A DNA stretch of 64,000 nt from Archangium violaceum. Its GTDB lineage: Bacteria; Myxococcota; Myxococcia; Myxococcales; Myxococcaceae. Positions 29,378 through 38,339 of this stretch are shown piece after piece. The position numbers and the translations under genes are program-made. Where the stretch lies: NCBI RefSeq assembly GCF_016887565.1, contig NZ_CP069396.1, positions 9,220,001 through 9,284,000 on the forward strand. The letters run 5' to 3'. Position 1 is the stretch's first letter, and every line of letters begins with the position of its first letter. The notes beneath the pieces are model-generated. The model worked only from the letters and a program-made list of their open reading frames with translations, was not told the DNA's origin and ran no database searches.

Positions 29378-29538
29378 GTTCTCTCAGGTCCCCGTTCCCC
29401 CCGGTACGAGGGGAATCCGTTCGAGTACCACAGACGGGGCATCCTCCGTCGTGGGAAAAATGAAGGGGGGTGGCCGGGCAGTGGGTTGCTCGGTCATCCA
29501 CCGCACGGCTCGCGGCTGTGCGAGCATCGGCGGTCGAA

Positions 29539-30525
29539 ATGGAACGCCCCAGACGCCCCCGAGTTTTCGTCACCCGACAACTCCCCGGAGACGGTCTCGC
29601 CCGGCTGGCCGCTCAGGTCTCACTCCGCGTGTGGGAGGAGCAGTTGCCTCCCCCCCGTGAAGTGTTGCTGGACGAGGCCCGGCGGTCCGAGGGGCTGCTC
29701 ACCCTGCTGACCGACCGGTTGGACGAGCCCCTGCTCGCCCAGGCGCCCTCCCTGCGGGCCATCAGCAACATGGCGGTGGGGTACGACAACATCGATGTGG
29801 CGGCCTGTACAGCCCGGCGCATCCCGGTGGGAAACACGCCGGGCGTCCTCACGGAGACGACGGCGGACTTCGCCTTCGCCCTGCTGATGGGGCTGGCGAG
29901 GCGGGTGGCGGAGGCGGACGCGTACGTGCGCGCGGGCAACTGGCGGACGTGGGAGCCGGGTCTGCTGCTGGGCTCGGACGTGCACGGGGCGACACTGGGC
30001 CTGGTGGGGCTGGGCGCCATCGGGGAGGCGGTGGCGAGGCGGGCGCGCGGCTTCGGCATGCGGCTGCTGTACGTCAACCGCCGGCCCCGGCCGGACCTGG
30101 AGGTGGAGCTGGGCCTCACGCGCGTGGACAAGGCCACGCTGCTGGCCGAGTCGGACTTCGTCTCCCTGCACGTGCCGCTCAACGCGGAGACCCGGCACTG
30201 GATGGGACGGGCGGAGCTCGCGGCCATGAAGCCGGGCGCCCTGCTGGTGAACACGGCGCGAGGCCCGGTGGTGGACCAGGCCGCGCTGGTGGAGGCGCTG
30301 GCCCGTGGGCACCTGGGCGGCGCCGCGCTGGACGTGACGGACCCGGAACCCCTTCCTCCCGACAGTGCGTTGTTGAATCTCCCCAATGTCCTGCTCGCCC
30401 CGCATATCGCGAGCGCGAGCCACGCCACCCGTGGGCGCATGGCGTCCATGGCGGTGGACAACCTCCTCGCGGCATTGGAGGGGCGCAAGCCTCCCCACTG
30501 CGTCAACCCGGAGCTCTTCACATGA
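29539..30525 (+). CDS. D-2-hydroxyacid dehydrogenase (glyoxylate reductase-like)
   Basis: A 328-residue NAD(P)H-dependent dehydrogenase of the D-isomer family. The catalytic domain motif [14 protein letters not shown] is near residues 77-90, the Rossmann glycine motif [16 protein letters not shown] at 154-169, the substrate Arg in [12 protein letters not shown], the Glu in DVTDPEPLP and the catalytic His in [10 protein letters not shown]. This set resembles glyoxylate/hydroxypyruvate reductases. ATG 29539 was chosen over a longer frame because it begins directly before the family's first beta strand ([14 protein letters not shown]). The stop overlaps the apt start (ATGA), so the two are coupled. 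Confidence 0.92.
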   Translation: MERPRRPRVFVTRQLPGDGLARLAAQVSLRVWEEQLPPPREVLLDEARRSEGLLTLLTDRLDEPLLAQAPSLRAISNMAVGYDNIDVAACTARRIPVGNTPGVLTETTADFAFALLMGLARRVAEADAYVRAGNWRTWEPGLLLGSDVHGATLGLVGLGAIGEAVARRARGFGMRLLYVNRRPRPDLEVELGLTRVDKATLLAESDFVSLHVPLNAETRHWMGRAELAAMKPGALLVNTARGPVVDQAALVEALARGHLGGAALDVTDPEPLPPDSALLNLPNVLLAPHIASASHATRGRMASMAVDNLLAALEGRKPPHCVNPELFT

Positions 30526-31082
30526 GCAACTCCCCTCTCTTCGTCCCCGGCCACGACTCCACCCTCCTCGAGGACGTGAAGGCGCGCATCCGAGACGTAC
30601 AGGACTTCCCCAAGCCGGGCATCCTCTTCAAGGACGTGACGCCGGTGCTCGCGGATCCGCACCTCTTCGGGCGGGTGGTGAACGCGATGGCGGCGCCCTT
30701 CCGCGGCCGGCACATCACCAAGGTGGTGGGCGTGGAGGCTCGCGGCTTCCTGCTGGGCGCCCCCATCGCCCTGGCGCTGCACGCGGGCTTCGCCCCGGCG
30801 CGCAAGCCGGGGAAGCTGCCCTGGCACACGGTGACGGAGCGCTACGCGCTGGAGTACGGAGACGACGGGCTGCAGCTCCACGAGGACGCGGTGGCTCGCG
30901 GAGACCGGGTGCTCATCGTGGACGACCTGCTGGCCACGGGCGGCACGGCGGACGCCACGGCGAAGCTGGTGACGAAGCTGGGGGGCGAGGTGGTGGGCTA
31001 CAGCGTCCTCATCTCGCTGGACTTCCTGCCCGGACGCGAGCGCCTGGGCCGGGAGAAGGTCTGCGCGCTGATCTCCTACTGA
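30522..31082 (+). CDS. apt: Adenine phosphoribosyltransferase
   Basis: A 186-residue type I phosphoribosyltransferase that salvages adenine with PRPP to AMP. The family signature [21 protein letters not shown] is at about residues 23-43, [16 protein letters not shown] at 68-83, and the PRPP-binding loop [14 protein letters not shown] at 130-143. The start ATG overlaps the dehydrogenase stop by four bases. Length fits the family (about 170-185). Confidence 0.95.
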   Translation: MSNSPLFVPGHDSTLLEDVKARIRDVQDFPKPGILFKDVTPVLADPHLFGRVVNAMAAPFRGRHITKVVGVEARGFLLGAPIALALHAGFAPARKPGKLPWHTVTERYALEYGDDGLQLHEDAVARGDRVLIVDDLLATGGTADATAKLVTKLGGEVVGYSVLISLDFLPGRERLGREKVCALISY

Positions 31083-31125
31083 AGCGTGGATCCAACGAGG
31101 CCCCCTCCGGGCAATAGAGGTGACC

Positions 31126-33231
31126 ATGACACGCAACCTTGCCTTCGCGGTGCTGCTGCCTGTCACCCTGGCCGCGCTCGGCCTGCTCCCGGCCTGCGGA
31201 AGCGGGGGTGACCCGACACCCGGCCCGGATACGGGCTCGCGCGACGCGGGCACGAACGAGCCACCGGACGCGGGCCCCTATGTGGAAGCCTGCCCCGTCG
31301 CGGGTGTGGGCTCCGACGTGGACGCGGGCACCGCGCCGGACGCGGGCACCACGGCCGATGCGGGCAGCACGGCCGATGCGGGCTGCTTCCCCCTGACGTG
31401 CGCGCGAGTCGAGGCCAACTGCGGCCCGGTGCCCAACGGGTGCGGAGGGACACTCGACTGCGGGACGTGCTCGGCCCCGGAGACCTGCGGCGGCCGCAGC
31501 AAGGCCAACACCTGCGCCATCCCAGCCGCCGACCGCTGGTGCAACGAGGACGGCTGGTGCTGGGAGTACCCCGTCCCCCATGGCTACACCCTGTCCGGGG
31601 CCCATTTCAGCGCCGCCAATGACGGCTGGGCCGTGGGCGAGGCGGGCCACATCCAGCGCTGGAACGGAACGAAGTGGGCACGCGTGTCGAGTGGGACGAG
31701 CACCCACCTCTACGACGTGCACGCCGTGTCCGCCACGGACGTATGGACGGTGGGCAGTGGAGGCATCGCGCTGCACTCCTCGGGTGGAGCCTTCTCTCCG
31801 GTCGCCTCGGGCACGAACCAGGACCTCCGCTCCCTCTGGGCCTCGGGTCCGAACGATGTCTGGGCGGTGGGCAACAACGGCACCGTGCGGCGCAACCAGG
31901 GCAGCGGCTTCCAGCCCGTGGACGCGAGCACCACCCAGACGCTCAACGGCGTGTGGGGCAGTGGCCCGGGCGATGTCTGGGCGGTGGGCAACGGCGGCAC
32001 CGTGCGCCACCACGACGGCACCGCCTTCTCCTCCATCGACGCGGGCACCGCCCTGCCCCTCTACGAGGTGACGGGCTCCAGCCCCAGCGACGTCTGGGCC
32101 GTCACCTCCGAGGACCCCTGCCTCTTCTGCAACGACTACGGCATCGTCTACCGCGTCAGCACCGCCGGCCTCTCCGAGGCCTTGCACATCGATGACCAGC
32201 TCTTCCACGTGTTCGCCGCTGGCCCCTCGGCGGTGCTCACGGTGGGCGAGAGCTCGCGCTACCGCTGGAACGGCGCGGGCTGGCAGAAGACGAGCTCCGG
32301 CTACAACGGAGTCGTCGCGGGCAGCGGCCCCAACGACGCATGGCTCCTGGGCGCCAAGGGTCTCACCGAGCGGTGGAACGGAACGCAGTGGACGGTCCAG
32401 ACTCCGCGCCGCGACTGGGGAGACATCTCCGAGGTGCATGGCAGCGGCGCCACCAACGTGTGGGCGGTGGAGTCCAACAGCGGCAACGGCCGGTTGCTGC
32501 ACTGGACCGGCGGCGGCTGGGTCGAGCAGCACCTCTTCAGCGGCGCCTTCCCTTCCATCAGCGGCCTCTACGTGGCCTCGCCCACCGCCGTCTGGGTGAC
32601 CTCCTCTGGCTCCAGCAGTAGCGAGCACCGCATCTACCGGTGGAACGGAACGGCCTTCACGCAGGAGCTGTCCGCGCACTCCAAGAGCCTGCTGGCGCTC
32701 CACGGCAGCTCGCAGACGGACGTCTGGGCCGTGGGAGCGGGCGGCATCGCCCTGCACAACGATGGCTCCGGCTGGGGCTGCCAGCCCACCGGAACGGGCG
32801 CGACACTTCATGACGTCTGGGTCCAGGGCCCCTCGCTGGCCATCGCGGTGGGAGCGTCGGGCACCGTCCTGCGCTGGAATGGCACCTCCTGGTCCACGAT
32901 GCTCTCTGGCACCCGCGCGGAGCTGAGGAGCGTCTGGGGCAGCGGGCCATCGGACATCTGGGCCGCGGGCGCCAATGGCACCCTGCTGCACTACAACGGC
33001 GCCGTCTGGCTCTCGGTGTCCAGTGGCACCACGGCCACCTTGAGCTCGCTGTGGGGAGTCTCCTCGTCGGCGGTGTGGGCCGTGGGAGAAGACAGCACGC
33101 TGCTGCGCTACGACGGGTCGCGGTGGACCGCCGAGAGCACCGGCACCCGGCGTTCCCTGCAAGGCGTGTGGGCCGCCTCCCCGTCCGATGTCTGGGTCGT
33201 GGGCGAGTCGGCCATCCTGCACAAGCCCTGA
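31126..33231 (+). CDS. Lipoprotein with Trp-Val-Gly propeller-type repeats
   Basis: A 701-residue outer-surface or periplasmic lipoprotein (start ATG 31126; a GTG at 31120 is possible). The signal peptide ends in LLPAC. A low-complexity DAG linker (TAPDAGTTADAGSTADAG) and a Cys-rich knot (about residues 87-143, ten or more Cys) come next. Residues 155-700 contain about thirteen imperfect repeats of some 40 residues centred on S/N-D-V-W-A-V-G-x-x-G and x-W-N-G-x-x-W. Such repeats form beta-propellers. The family is common in myxobacteria with unknown function; carbohydrate or protein binding is plausible. A 17-bp direct repeat overlaps its stop codon (33220-33259). Confidence 0.85.
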   Translation: MTRNLAFAVLLPVTLAALGLLPACGSGGDPTPGPDTGSRDAGTNEPPDAGPYVEACPVAGVGSDVDAGTAPDAGTTADAGSTADAGCFPLTCARVEANCGPVPNGCGGTLDCGTCSAPETCGGRSKANTCAIPAADRWCNEDGWCWEYPVPHGYTLSGAHFSAANDGWAVGEAGHIQRWNGTKWARVSSGTSTHLYDVHAVSATDVWTVGSGGIALHSSGGAFSPVASGTNQDLRSLWASGPNDVWAVGNNGTVRRNQGSGFQPVDASTTQTLNGVWGSGPGDVWAVGNGGTVRHHDGTAFSSIDAGTALPLYEVTGSSPSDVWAVTSEDPCLFCNDYGIVYRVSTAGLSEALHIDDQLFHVFAAGPSAVLTVGESSRYRWNGAGWQKTSSGYNGVVAGSGPNDAWLLGAKGLTERWNGTQWTVQTPRRDWGDISEVHGSGATNVWAVESNSGNGRLLHWTGGGWVEQHLFSGAFPSISGLYVASPTAVWVTSSGSSSSEHRIYRWNGTAFTQELSAHSKSLLALHGSSQTDVWAVGAGGIALHNDGSGWGCQPTGTGATLHDVWVQGPSLAIAVGASGTVLRWNGTSWSTMLSGTRAELRSVWGSGPSDIWAAGANGTLLHYNGAVWLSVSSGTTATLSSLWGVSSSAVWAVGEDSTLLRYDGSRWTAESTGTRRSLQGVWAASPSDVWVVGESAILHKP

Positions 33232-33276
33232 GCGCATTTCCCCACAAGCCCTGAGCGCAACTTCCCTCCCCTCCCC

Positions 33277-33311
33277 TCCCCTCTCCCTTCGGGAGAGGGA
33301 CGGGGTGAGGG
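33277..33311. repeat. Dispersed palindromic repeat, copy 4
   Basis: Pyrimidine tract followed by CCCTCTCCC, a TTC loop, GGGAGAGGG and ACGGGGTGAGGG. It lies after the lipoprotein stop and 34 bp before the -35 box of the TetR operon, so it probably insulates the two. Confidence 0.75.
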
Positions 33312-33344
33312 TATCTCGCACCACGAGTTGAACCCCCGATCGAG

Positions 33345-33373
33345 TTGACGCCAAGGGCGTGCGGCCATATAAG
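33345..33373 (+). promoter_or_regulatory. Sigma-70 type promoter of the TetR-AmpG-CoaD operon
   Basis: -35 box TTGACG at 33345-33350, a 17-base spacer and -10 box TATAAG at 33368-33373. This is close to the housekeeping consensus (five of six in -35). The TetR start codon is 31 bp after the -10 box, so the leader is about 25 bases. Confidence 0.8.
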
Positions 33374-33386
33374 TTGGTCAACCAAC
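33373..33386. promoter_or_regulatory. Probable TetR operator GTTGGT-N2-ACCAAC
   Basis: A perfect 6-bp inverted repeat with a 2-base centre that begins at the last base of the -10 box and covers the expected transcription start. A repressor bound here would block the promoter. It lies 18 bp upstream of the TetR start, the standard layout for TetR autoregulation. Confidence 0.75.
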
Positions 33387-33404
33387 CTAGAAATGGAGCC
33401 GAGG

Positions 33405-34010
33405 ATGGCCCGCCCATCGAACACGGAGGAGCGCCGGCAGCAGATCGTCCAGGGACTGCTGCGAGTCATGGCGGAGCGTGGCTACGAGCGAGCGTCCATC
33501 GCGGAGATAGCGAAGGCGGCGGGGCTGAGCGCGGGGCTGGTGCACTACCACTTCACGGAGAAGCAGGAGATCCTCCTGACGCTGGTGGAGCAGCTCGCGG
33601 CGCGAGTGCGCGAGCGGGTGAAGGCGCGGCTGGAGCGGGCAAAGGACGGAGCGCGGGCGCAGGTGGACGCCTTCCTGGATGCATTCCTGGCCACGGGAGA
33701 CGGAGCGGATCCGGCCTCGGTGGCGGCGTGGGTGACCATCAGCGCGGAGGCGGTGCGGCAGCCCGAGGTGCGCGAGGCTTACGAGAAGGTGGTGCGCGCG
33801 GACCTGGAGCACCTGGAGGAGCTGGTCGGCGCGGTGGTGGGCCGCCGGAGGGCGCGGGCGGTGGCGGCGGGACTGTTCGCGGCGGTGCAGGGCTACTTCG
33901 TGCTGTCGGCGGCGGCGCCGGACGTGATTCCGTCGGGCTCCGCGGCGGGAACGGTGAAGCGCATGGCCGCGGGGCTGCTCGACGCGGCGGAGTCCTCGGA
34001 GGGCACATGA
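33405..34010 (+). CDS. TetR family transcriptional regulator
   Basis: A 201-residue TetR-family repressor. The helix-turn-helix lies at about residues 22-51 (GYERASIAEIAKAAGLSAGLVHYHFTEKQ), a strong TetR signature, and the C-terminal helical ligand domain resembles the BetI-like group. The ATG at 33405 has GGAG six bases upstream; the ATG at 33393 is less well placed. It is the first gene of a tight operon: its stop overlaps the AmpG-like transporter start (ATGA). It probably represses its own operon through the palindrome at 33373. The ligand is unknown and may be a transporter substrate. Confidence 0.92.
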   Translation: MARPSNTEERRQQIVQGLLRVMAERGYERASIAEIAKAAGLSAGLVHYHFTEKQEILLTLVEQLAARVRERVKARLERAKDGARAQVDAFLDAFLATGDGADPASVAAWVTISAEAVRQPEVREAYEKVVRADLEHLEELVGAVVGRRRARAVAAGLFAAVQGYFVLSAAAPDVIPSGSAAGTVKRMAAGLLDAAESSEGT

Positions 34011-35251
34011 AGACCGCGCTGAAGACCCCCATGAAGCTGGGGCTGCTCACGAGCCTCTATCTCTCCCAGGGCCTGCCCTTCGGCTTCTTCACCCAGGCGC
34101 TGCCGGTGCTGCTGCGCAAGCAGGGCCTGTCGCTGCCCGCCATCGGACTGGCCCACCTGCTCGCGCTGCCGTGGGCGCTCAAGTTCCTCTGGGCCCCGCT
34201 GATGGACCGGTACGGCTCGGAGCGCCTGGGACGGCGGCGCGGCTACATCCTCCCGCTGCAGTTCCTCTCGGCGGTGCTGCTCCTGGTCCTCGCGCTGCCC
34301 GAGGGCACCGTGAGCGTGCGGGCGCTCCTCGTGGCCGTGCTGCTCGTCAACCTGCTGGCGGCCACGCAGGACGTGGCCACGGACGGGCTCGCGGTGGACC
34401 TGCTCGAGCCGAGGGAGCTCGGCTGGGGCAATGGCATCCAGGTGGCGGGCTACCGGGTGGGAATGATCCTCGGAGGCGGGCTGATGCTCGTCCTCTTCGA
34501 CGCACTGGGCTGGCGCCTCACCCTGCTGAGCCTGGGCGCGATGCTGCTCGTGGCCACGGTGCCGGTGGCGCTCTTCCGCGAGCCGCCCTCCCCTGCCCCA
34601 CCCCACGAGGGCACGGGACTGCTCCCCTGGCTCCGCGACTCCCTGCTGTACTGGATGCACCGTCCCGGCGCGGGCGCGTGGCTCACCCTGCTGGTGCTCT
34701 TCAAGGCGGGCGAGAACCTGGCGACGGGCATGCTGCGCACGTTCCTCGTCGACGTGGGACTGAGCCTGTCGCAGGTGGGGTGGATGCTCGGGTTCGTGGG
34801 CTTCACCACCGGGCTGCTCGGCGCGCTCGCGGGCGGGGCGCTCGTCAACCGGCTGGGGCGGCGGCGGGCACTGCTCGTCTTCGGCACCCTGCAGGCGGGC
34901 GCGGTGCTCCTCTACGCCCTGGCCGCGCGAGGGGCCTCCCTCCCCGTGCTCGCGCTCGTCTGCGGCGTGGAGCACCTGACGAGCGGCATGGCCACCGCGG
35001 CCCTCTTCACGGTGATGATGGAGACGTGCCGCCCGGAGCACGCCGCGTCCGATTACACGGTGCAGGCCTCGCTCGTGGTGCTGGCCACCGGCGGTGCCGC
35101 GGCCGTGAGTGGCTTCAGCGCCCAGGCACTCGGCTATGCGTGGCACTTCACACTCTCGGCGGCCGTCTGCGCCGTGGCCGTGGTCTGGGTGTTGTTCACC
35201 TTCCATCCGCCCCGGGCCTTCGTGTCCGGGGGACAACCGGAGGTGTCGTGA
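34007..35251 (+). CDS. AmpG-like MFS transporter
   Basis: A 414-residue major facilitator protein with about twelve membrane spans. The N-terminus LYLSQGLPFGFFTQALPVLLRKQGLS and the following LAHLLALPWALKFLWAPLMDRYGSE are typical of the AmpG/acetyl-CoA transporter group, which includes muropeptide permeases. The DRYGSERLGRRRGYI loop is the MFS A-like motif. It overlaps the TetR gene upstream (ATGA) and the coaD start downstream (stop TGA at 35249-35251 shares its last A). The cargo may be anhydromuropeptides, or another compound sensed by the TetR protein; the sequence does not decide. Confidence 0.85.
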   Translation: MKTALKTPMKLGLLTSLYLSQGLPFGFFTQALPVLLRKQGLSLPAIGLAHLLALPWALKFLWAPLMDRYGSERLGRRRGYILPLQFLSAVLLLVLALPEGTVSVRALLVAVLLVNLLAATQDVATDGLAVDLLEPRELGWGNGIQVAGYRVGMILGGGLMLVLFDALGWRLTLLSLGAMLLVATVPVALFREPPSPAPPHEGTGLLPWLRDSLLYWMHRPGAGAWLTLLVLFKAGENLATGMLRTFLVDVGLSLSQVGWMLGFVGFTTGLLGALAGGALVNRLGRRRALLVFGTLQAGAVLLYALAARGASLPVLALVCGVEHLTSGMATAALFTVMMETCRPEHAASDYTVQASLVVLATGGAAAVSGFSAQALGYAWHFTLSAAVCAVAVVWVLFTFHPPRAFVSGGQPEVS

Positions 35252-35745
35252 TGTCCATCGCCGTCTATGCCGGCAGCTTCGACCCGGTGACCGCCGGCCA
35301 CCTCTCCGTCATCCGCCAGGCCGCGCGCCTCTTCGGCCATGTCGTCGTGGTGGTGGCCATCAACCCCGACAAGCGCACGCTCTTCTCCGTGTCCGAGCGC
35401 GTGGAGTTGCTGCGCGAGGTGGTGGCGCTCCACCCCAACGTCACCGTGGCCAGCACGGAGGGGCTCATCGTGGAGTACGCGCGGGCCATCGGCGCGAGCG
35501 TGCTGCTGCGCGGGGTGCGAGGCGCCACGGATGCCCAGTTCGAGACGACGCTGGCACAGGCCAACCGGGCCCTCGCCCCGGACCTGTCCACCCTCTTCCT
35601 CCCCGCCGAGTCCCACCTCGCCGAGGTGAGCAGCAGCCGCCTCAAGGAGCGGCTGGCGCGCGGCGAGGACGTTTCGGACTTCTGCCCGCCCGCCGTCGCG
35701 GCGAAGCTGAGGCAGCGATTGAGTTCCCCAACCTGGAGTCCGTGA
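35251..35745 (+). CDS. coaD: Phosphopantetheine adenylyltransferase
   Basis: A 164-residue nucleotidyltransferase catalysing the fourth step of CoA synthesis (4'-phosphopantetheine plus ATP to dephospho-CoA). The family opening AVYAGSFDPVTAGHLSVI contains the T/HxGH motif (His17). NPDKRTLFSVSERVELL, LLRGVRGATDAQFE and EVSSSRLKE are also diagnostic. The start codon overlaps the stop of the transporter gene by one base, and its own stop overlaps the next start by one base. Placement of this essential gene inside a TetR/transporter operon is unusual. Confidence 0.95.
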   Translation: MSIAVYAGSFDPVTAGHLSVIRQAARLFGHVVVVVAINPDKRTLFSVSERVELLREVVALHPNVTVASTEGLIVEYARAIGASVLLRGVRGATDAQFETTLAQANRALAPDLSTLFLPAESHLAEVSSSRLKERLARGEDVSDFCPPAVAAKLRQRLSSPTWSP

Positions 35746-36491
35746 TGAGCCTGTCCTTCGTCACCCTCGGCGTCGGCGACGCCTTCTCCGCACTGCGCTA
35801 CTCCTCGTGCCTGGCGCTCGAGGCCGAGGGCCAGGTGCTGCTGGTGGACTGTCCGCACCCCATCCGCAAGATGATGCGCGAGGCCAGCCAGTCTTCGGGT
35901 GTGGAGCTGGACGTGGATCGCGTCTCGGGCCTCGTCCTCACCCACCTGCACGCGGACCACAGCTCGGGCGTGGAGGGGCTCGGTTACTTCTCCTTCTTCG
36001 TGCTGAAACGGAAGCTGCGGCTGCTCGCCCACCCGGAGGTGAAGCGCCGGCTCTGGGAGGGCCACCTCGCGGCGGGCATGGAGGATCTCATCCGCAAGCC
36101 GGGCGGAGAGCCCCAGCGGCACGAGTTCGAGGACTACTTCGAGCCGCTCGCGCTCTCCACGGAGGAGGCCGTGCACTTCGGGCCCTTCTCCATCGAGTGC
36201 CGCCGCACGTACCACCACGTGCCCACCACGGCCCTGCGCATCCGAGCAGGTGGGCGCTGCCTGGGCTACAGCGCGGACACGGCCTATGACGAGGGCCTCA
36301 TCGCCTGGCTCGCCCAGGCGGATCTCGTGGTGCACGAGACGAACTACGGCGTGCACACACCTTATGAGAAGCTCGCCGCACTGCCGGTGGAGCTGCGCGC
36401 GAAGATGCGGCTCATCCACTACCCGGATGACTTCGAGCTCGACGCGAGCAACATCGAGCCACTCGTGCAGGGGCGCCGCTACACGGTGTGA
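35745..36491 (+). CDS. Metallo-beta-lactamase fold hydrolase (RNase Z-like)
   Basis: A 248-residue MBL-fold protein. The zinc motif THLHADHSSG is at residues 66-75. Further ligands are likely in RRTYHHVPTTA and LGYSADTAYDE, with a late VHETN and a C-terminal His in LIHYPDD. The opening FVTLGVGDAFSALRYSSCLAL resembles the RNase Z/arylsulfatase-like group, where a T-L-G-x-G-D/S start contacts substrate. There is no exosite arm, so tRNA 3' processing is uncertain; cyclic-nucleotide phosphodiesterase or another phosphodiesterase are alternatives. It is the fourth overlapping gene of the TetR operon. Confidence 0.82.
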   Translation: MSLSFVTLGVGDAFSALRYSSCLALEAEGQVLLVDCPHPIRKMMREASQSSGVELDVDRVSGLVLTHLHADHSSGVEGLGYFSFFVLKRKLRLLAHPEVKRRLWEGHLAAGMEDLIRKPGGEPQRHEFEDYFEPLALSTEEAVHFGPFSIECRRTYHHVPTTALRIRAGGRCLGYSADTAYDEGLIAWLAQADLVVHETNYGVHTPYEKLAALPVELRAKMRLIHYPDDFELDASNIEPLVQGRRYTV

Positions 36492-36656
36492 GGCGCCCCG
36501 GGCTCAACCCTCCGAGCGGGGAACCTCGGGACCCACCCTCCGCTTCCAGGGCGGGGGGGTGAGCGAACCTCGCCACGGCGCGTTACGGACGGGTCACGCG
36601 GCGATGATGCACAACGGGGTCGGACGTGGGAGATTCGCCGCCCCAACGGCACGCCC

Positions 36657-38303
36657 ATGTCCTTCCAGTCCCTCCTGCACCCGAGATCCCTGGCCTCGTC
36701 CCTGGCTGCCCTGCTCCTCGCTGGCTGCGCGTCGCTGCCGCGGAGCGGGTCCGCGCCCACCGCGAAAGCGGCCTCCGAGTCCGAGCAGGACGACGAGCCC
36801 ACCGTCACGCTCACGCTGCTGCACGTCAACGACGTGTACCAGTTCACGCCGGTGGACTTCGGGGGCCGGGGCGGACTGGCGCGGCTGTCCACGCTGCGCA
36901 AGCAGGTGCTGGCCGAGTCCCCGAACACGCTCTTCCTGATGGCCGGTGACACGCTGTCGCCCTCGGTGGAATCCACCTTCCACAAGGGCAAGCAGATGAT
37001 CGACGCGTGGAACGCGCTGGGCGTGGACTTCGCGGTGCTCGGCAACCACGAGTTCGACTTCGGTCCGGACGTGCTGGTGCAGCGCATGAAGGAGTCGCGC
37101 TTCACCTGGCTGGGTGCCAACGTGATGGACAAGCGGACGGCCCGCCCCTTCGGCGACACCCCACCCTTCGTCATCCGTGAGGTGGGCGGCGTGAAGGTGG
37201 GCATCTTCGGCGTGCTGCTGGGCAAGACGAAGTACAGCTCCAAGCCGGGACCGGACGTGTACTTCACGGACACGTGCCAGAAGGCCCGGGAGATCGTCCC
37301 GAAGATGCGGGCGGAGGGCGCCCAGGTCGTCATCGCGCTCACGCACCTGTTCGTGGCCGAGGACAAGGTGCTCGCCCGCTGCGCGCCCATCGACCTCATC
37401 ATCGGAGGCCACGAGCACGTGATGATGCAGGCGGTGTCCAACGGCACGCCCATCGTCAAGATGTCGTCCGAGGCGCGGGAGCTGGGCCGCGTCACGATGC
37501 ACGTGGGCACGCAGAGCCACAAGCTCAAGAGCATGGACTTCGCCGTGCTGCCGGTGACGCCCGACGTGCCGGAGGACGCCGCCTTCGCCCAGGCGATGCA
37601 CGAGTACGACGCGCTGCTGGCCGAGCTCTCCCAGCCCGTGGGCCGCACGGCCGTGGAGCTGGATGCGATGGAGGAGACCAACCGCACCCACGAGACGAAC
37701 CTGGCCTCCTTCGTGGCGGATGCGTACCGCAAGGCCACGGGCGCGGAGGTGGCGCTGATCAACGGAGGCTCCATCCGCTCGGATTCGATCCTGAGACCGG
37801 GCCCGCTGACCCGGCGCGACGTGCTGGCGATTCATCCCTTCCCGGGCTCGGTGGTGAGCATCGAGGTGACGGGCGCGGTGCTGCGCCAGGCGCTCGAGCA
37901 GGGCGTGAGCCGCAGCGCCGAGGAGACGGATCCTGGCCGCTTCCCTCAGGTCTCCGGCATCAAGTACGCCTTCGACGTGTGCCGGCCCGTGGGGGAGCGC
38001 ATCGTGCGCGTCACCGTGAATGGCGAGCCGTTGGATCCGAAGCGCACGTACACGCTCGCCACCAACTCGTACATGTCGGGCGGTGGAGACGGTTACACGA
38101 TGTTCAAGGGCGCGAAGTACCGCGTCTCGCCCGAGAAGGGCCGCTCCACGCAGGACGTGCTGCGCGACGCCTTCTCCTCGGCCGAGGCCATCGCGCCGAC
38201 CACGGATGGCCGCATCGAGCGGCTGCGCGGTGGAACGCGGGACATCGCGACGAAGAAGGAAGACCAGGACGTACTGGACTGTCCGACCGTGGCGGCGCAG
38301 TGA
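36657..38303 (+). CDS. 5'-nucleotidase/UshA-like lipoprotein
   Basis: A 548-residue secreted metallophosphatase. The signal peptide ends in LLLAGC with Cys24 lipidated. After an acidic linker comes a calcineurin-like domain (LLHVNDVYQF, MAGDTLSPSV, LGNHEFDFG, TWLGANVM and GGHEHVM), and from about residue 330 the 5'-nucleotidase C-terminal domain (ETNLASFVADAYRK, INGGSIRSD, GDGYTMF). It should hydrolyse nucleotides or 2',3'-cyclic nucleotides outside the cytoplasm. The gene is alone, 165 bp after the MBL gene, and converges with the YdcF-like gene. Confidence 0.9.
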   Translation: MSFQSLLHPRSLASSLAALLLAGCASLPRSGSAPTAKAASESEQDDEPTVTLTLLHVNDVYQFTPVDFGGRGGLARLSTLRKQVLAESPNTLFLMAGDTLSPSVESTFHKGKQMIDAWNALGVDFAVLGNHEFDFGPDVLVQRMKESRFTWLGANVMDKRTARPFGDTPPFVIREVGGVKVGIFGVLLGKTKYSSKPGPDVYFTDTCQKAREIVPKMRAEGAQVVIALTHLFVAEDKVLARCAPIDLIIGGHEHVMMQAVSNGTPIVKMSSEARELGRVTMHVGTQSHKLKSMDFAVLPVTPDVPEDAAFAQAMHEYDALLAELSQPVGRTAVELDAMEETNRTHETNLASFVADAYRKATGAEVALINGGSIRSDSILRPGPLTRRDVLAIHPFPGSVVSIEVTGAVLRQALEQGVSRSAEETDPGRFPQVSGIKYAFDVCRPVGERIVRVTVNGEPLDPKRTYTLATNSYMSGGGDGYTMFKGAKYRVSPEKGRSTQDVLRDAFSSAEAIAPTTDGRIERLRGGTRDIATKKEDQDVLDCPTVAAQ

Positions 38304-38312
38304 CCGTGTATG

Positions 38313-38336
38313 CCCCCTCTCCCGGAGGGAGAGGGG
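38313..38336. repeat. Dispersed palindromic repeat, copy 5 (short form)
   Basis: CCCCCTCTCCCGGAGGGAGAGGGG: two arms and a short loop, without the CCCTCACCCC extension. It fills the 36-bp space between two convergent genes. Confidence 0.7.
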
Positions 38337-38339
38337 AAG

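Noticed and set aside
26249-29710. 1153-codon frame antisense to the SNF2 helicase
   Set aside because: Same reason; no domain signature, and the helicase on the other strand is complete.
31320-31390. Short tandem repeat in the lipoprotein gene considered as mobile DNA
   Set aside because: It encodes the DAG linker common in myxobacterial lipoproteins.
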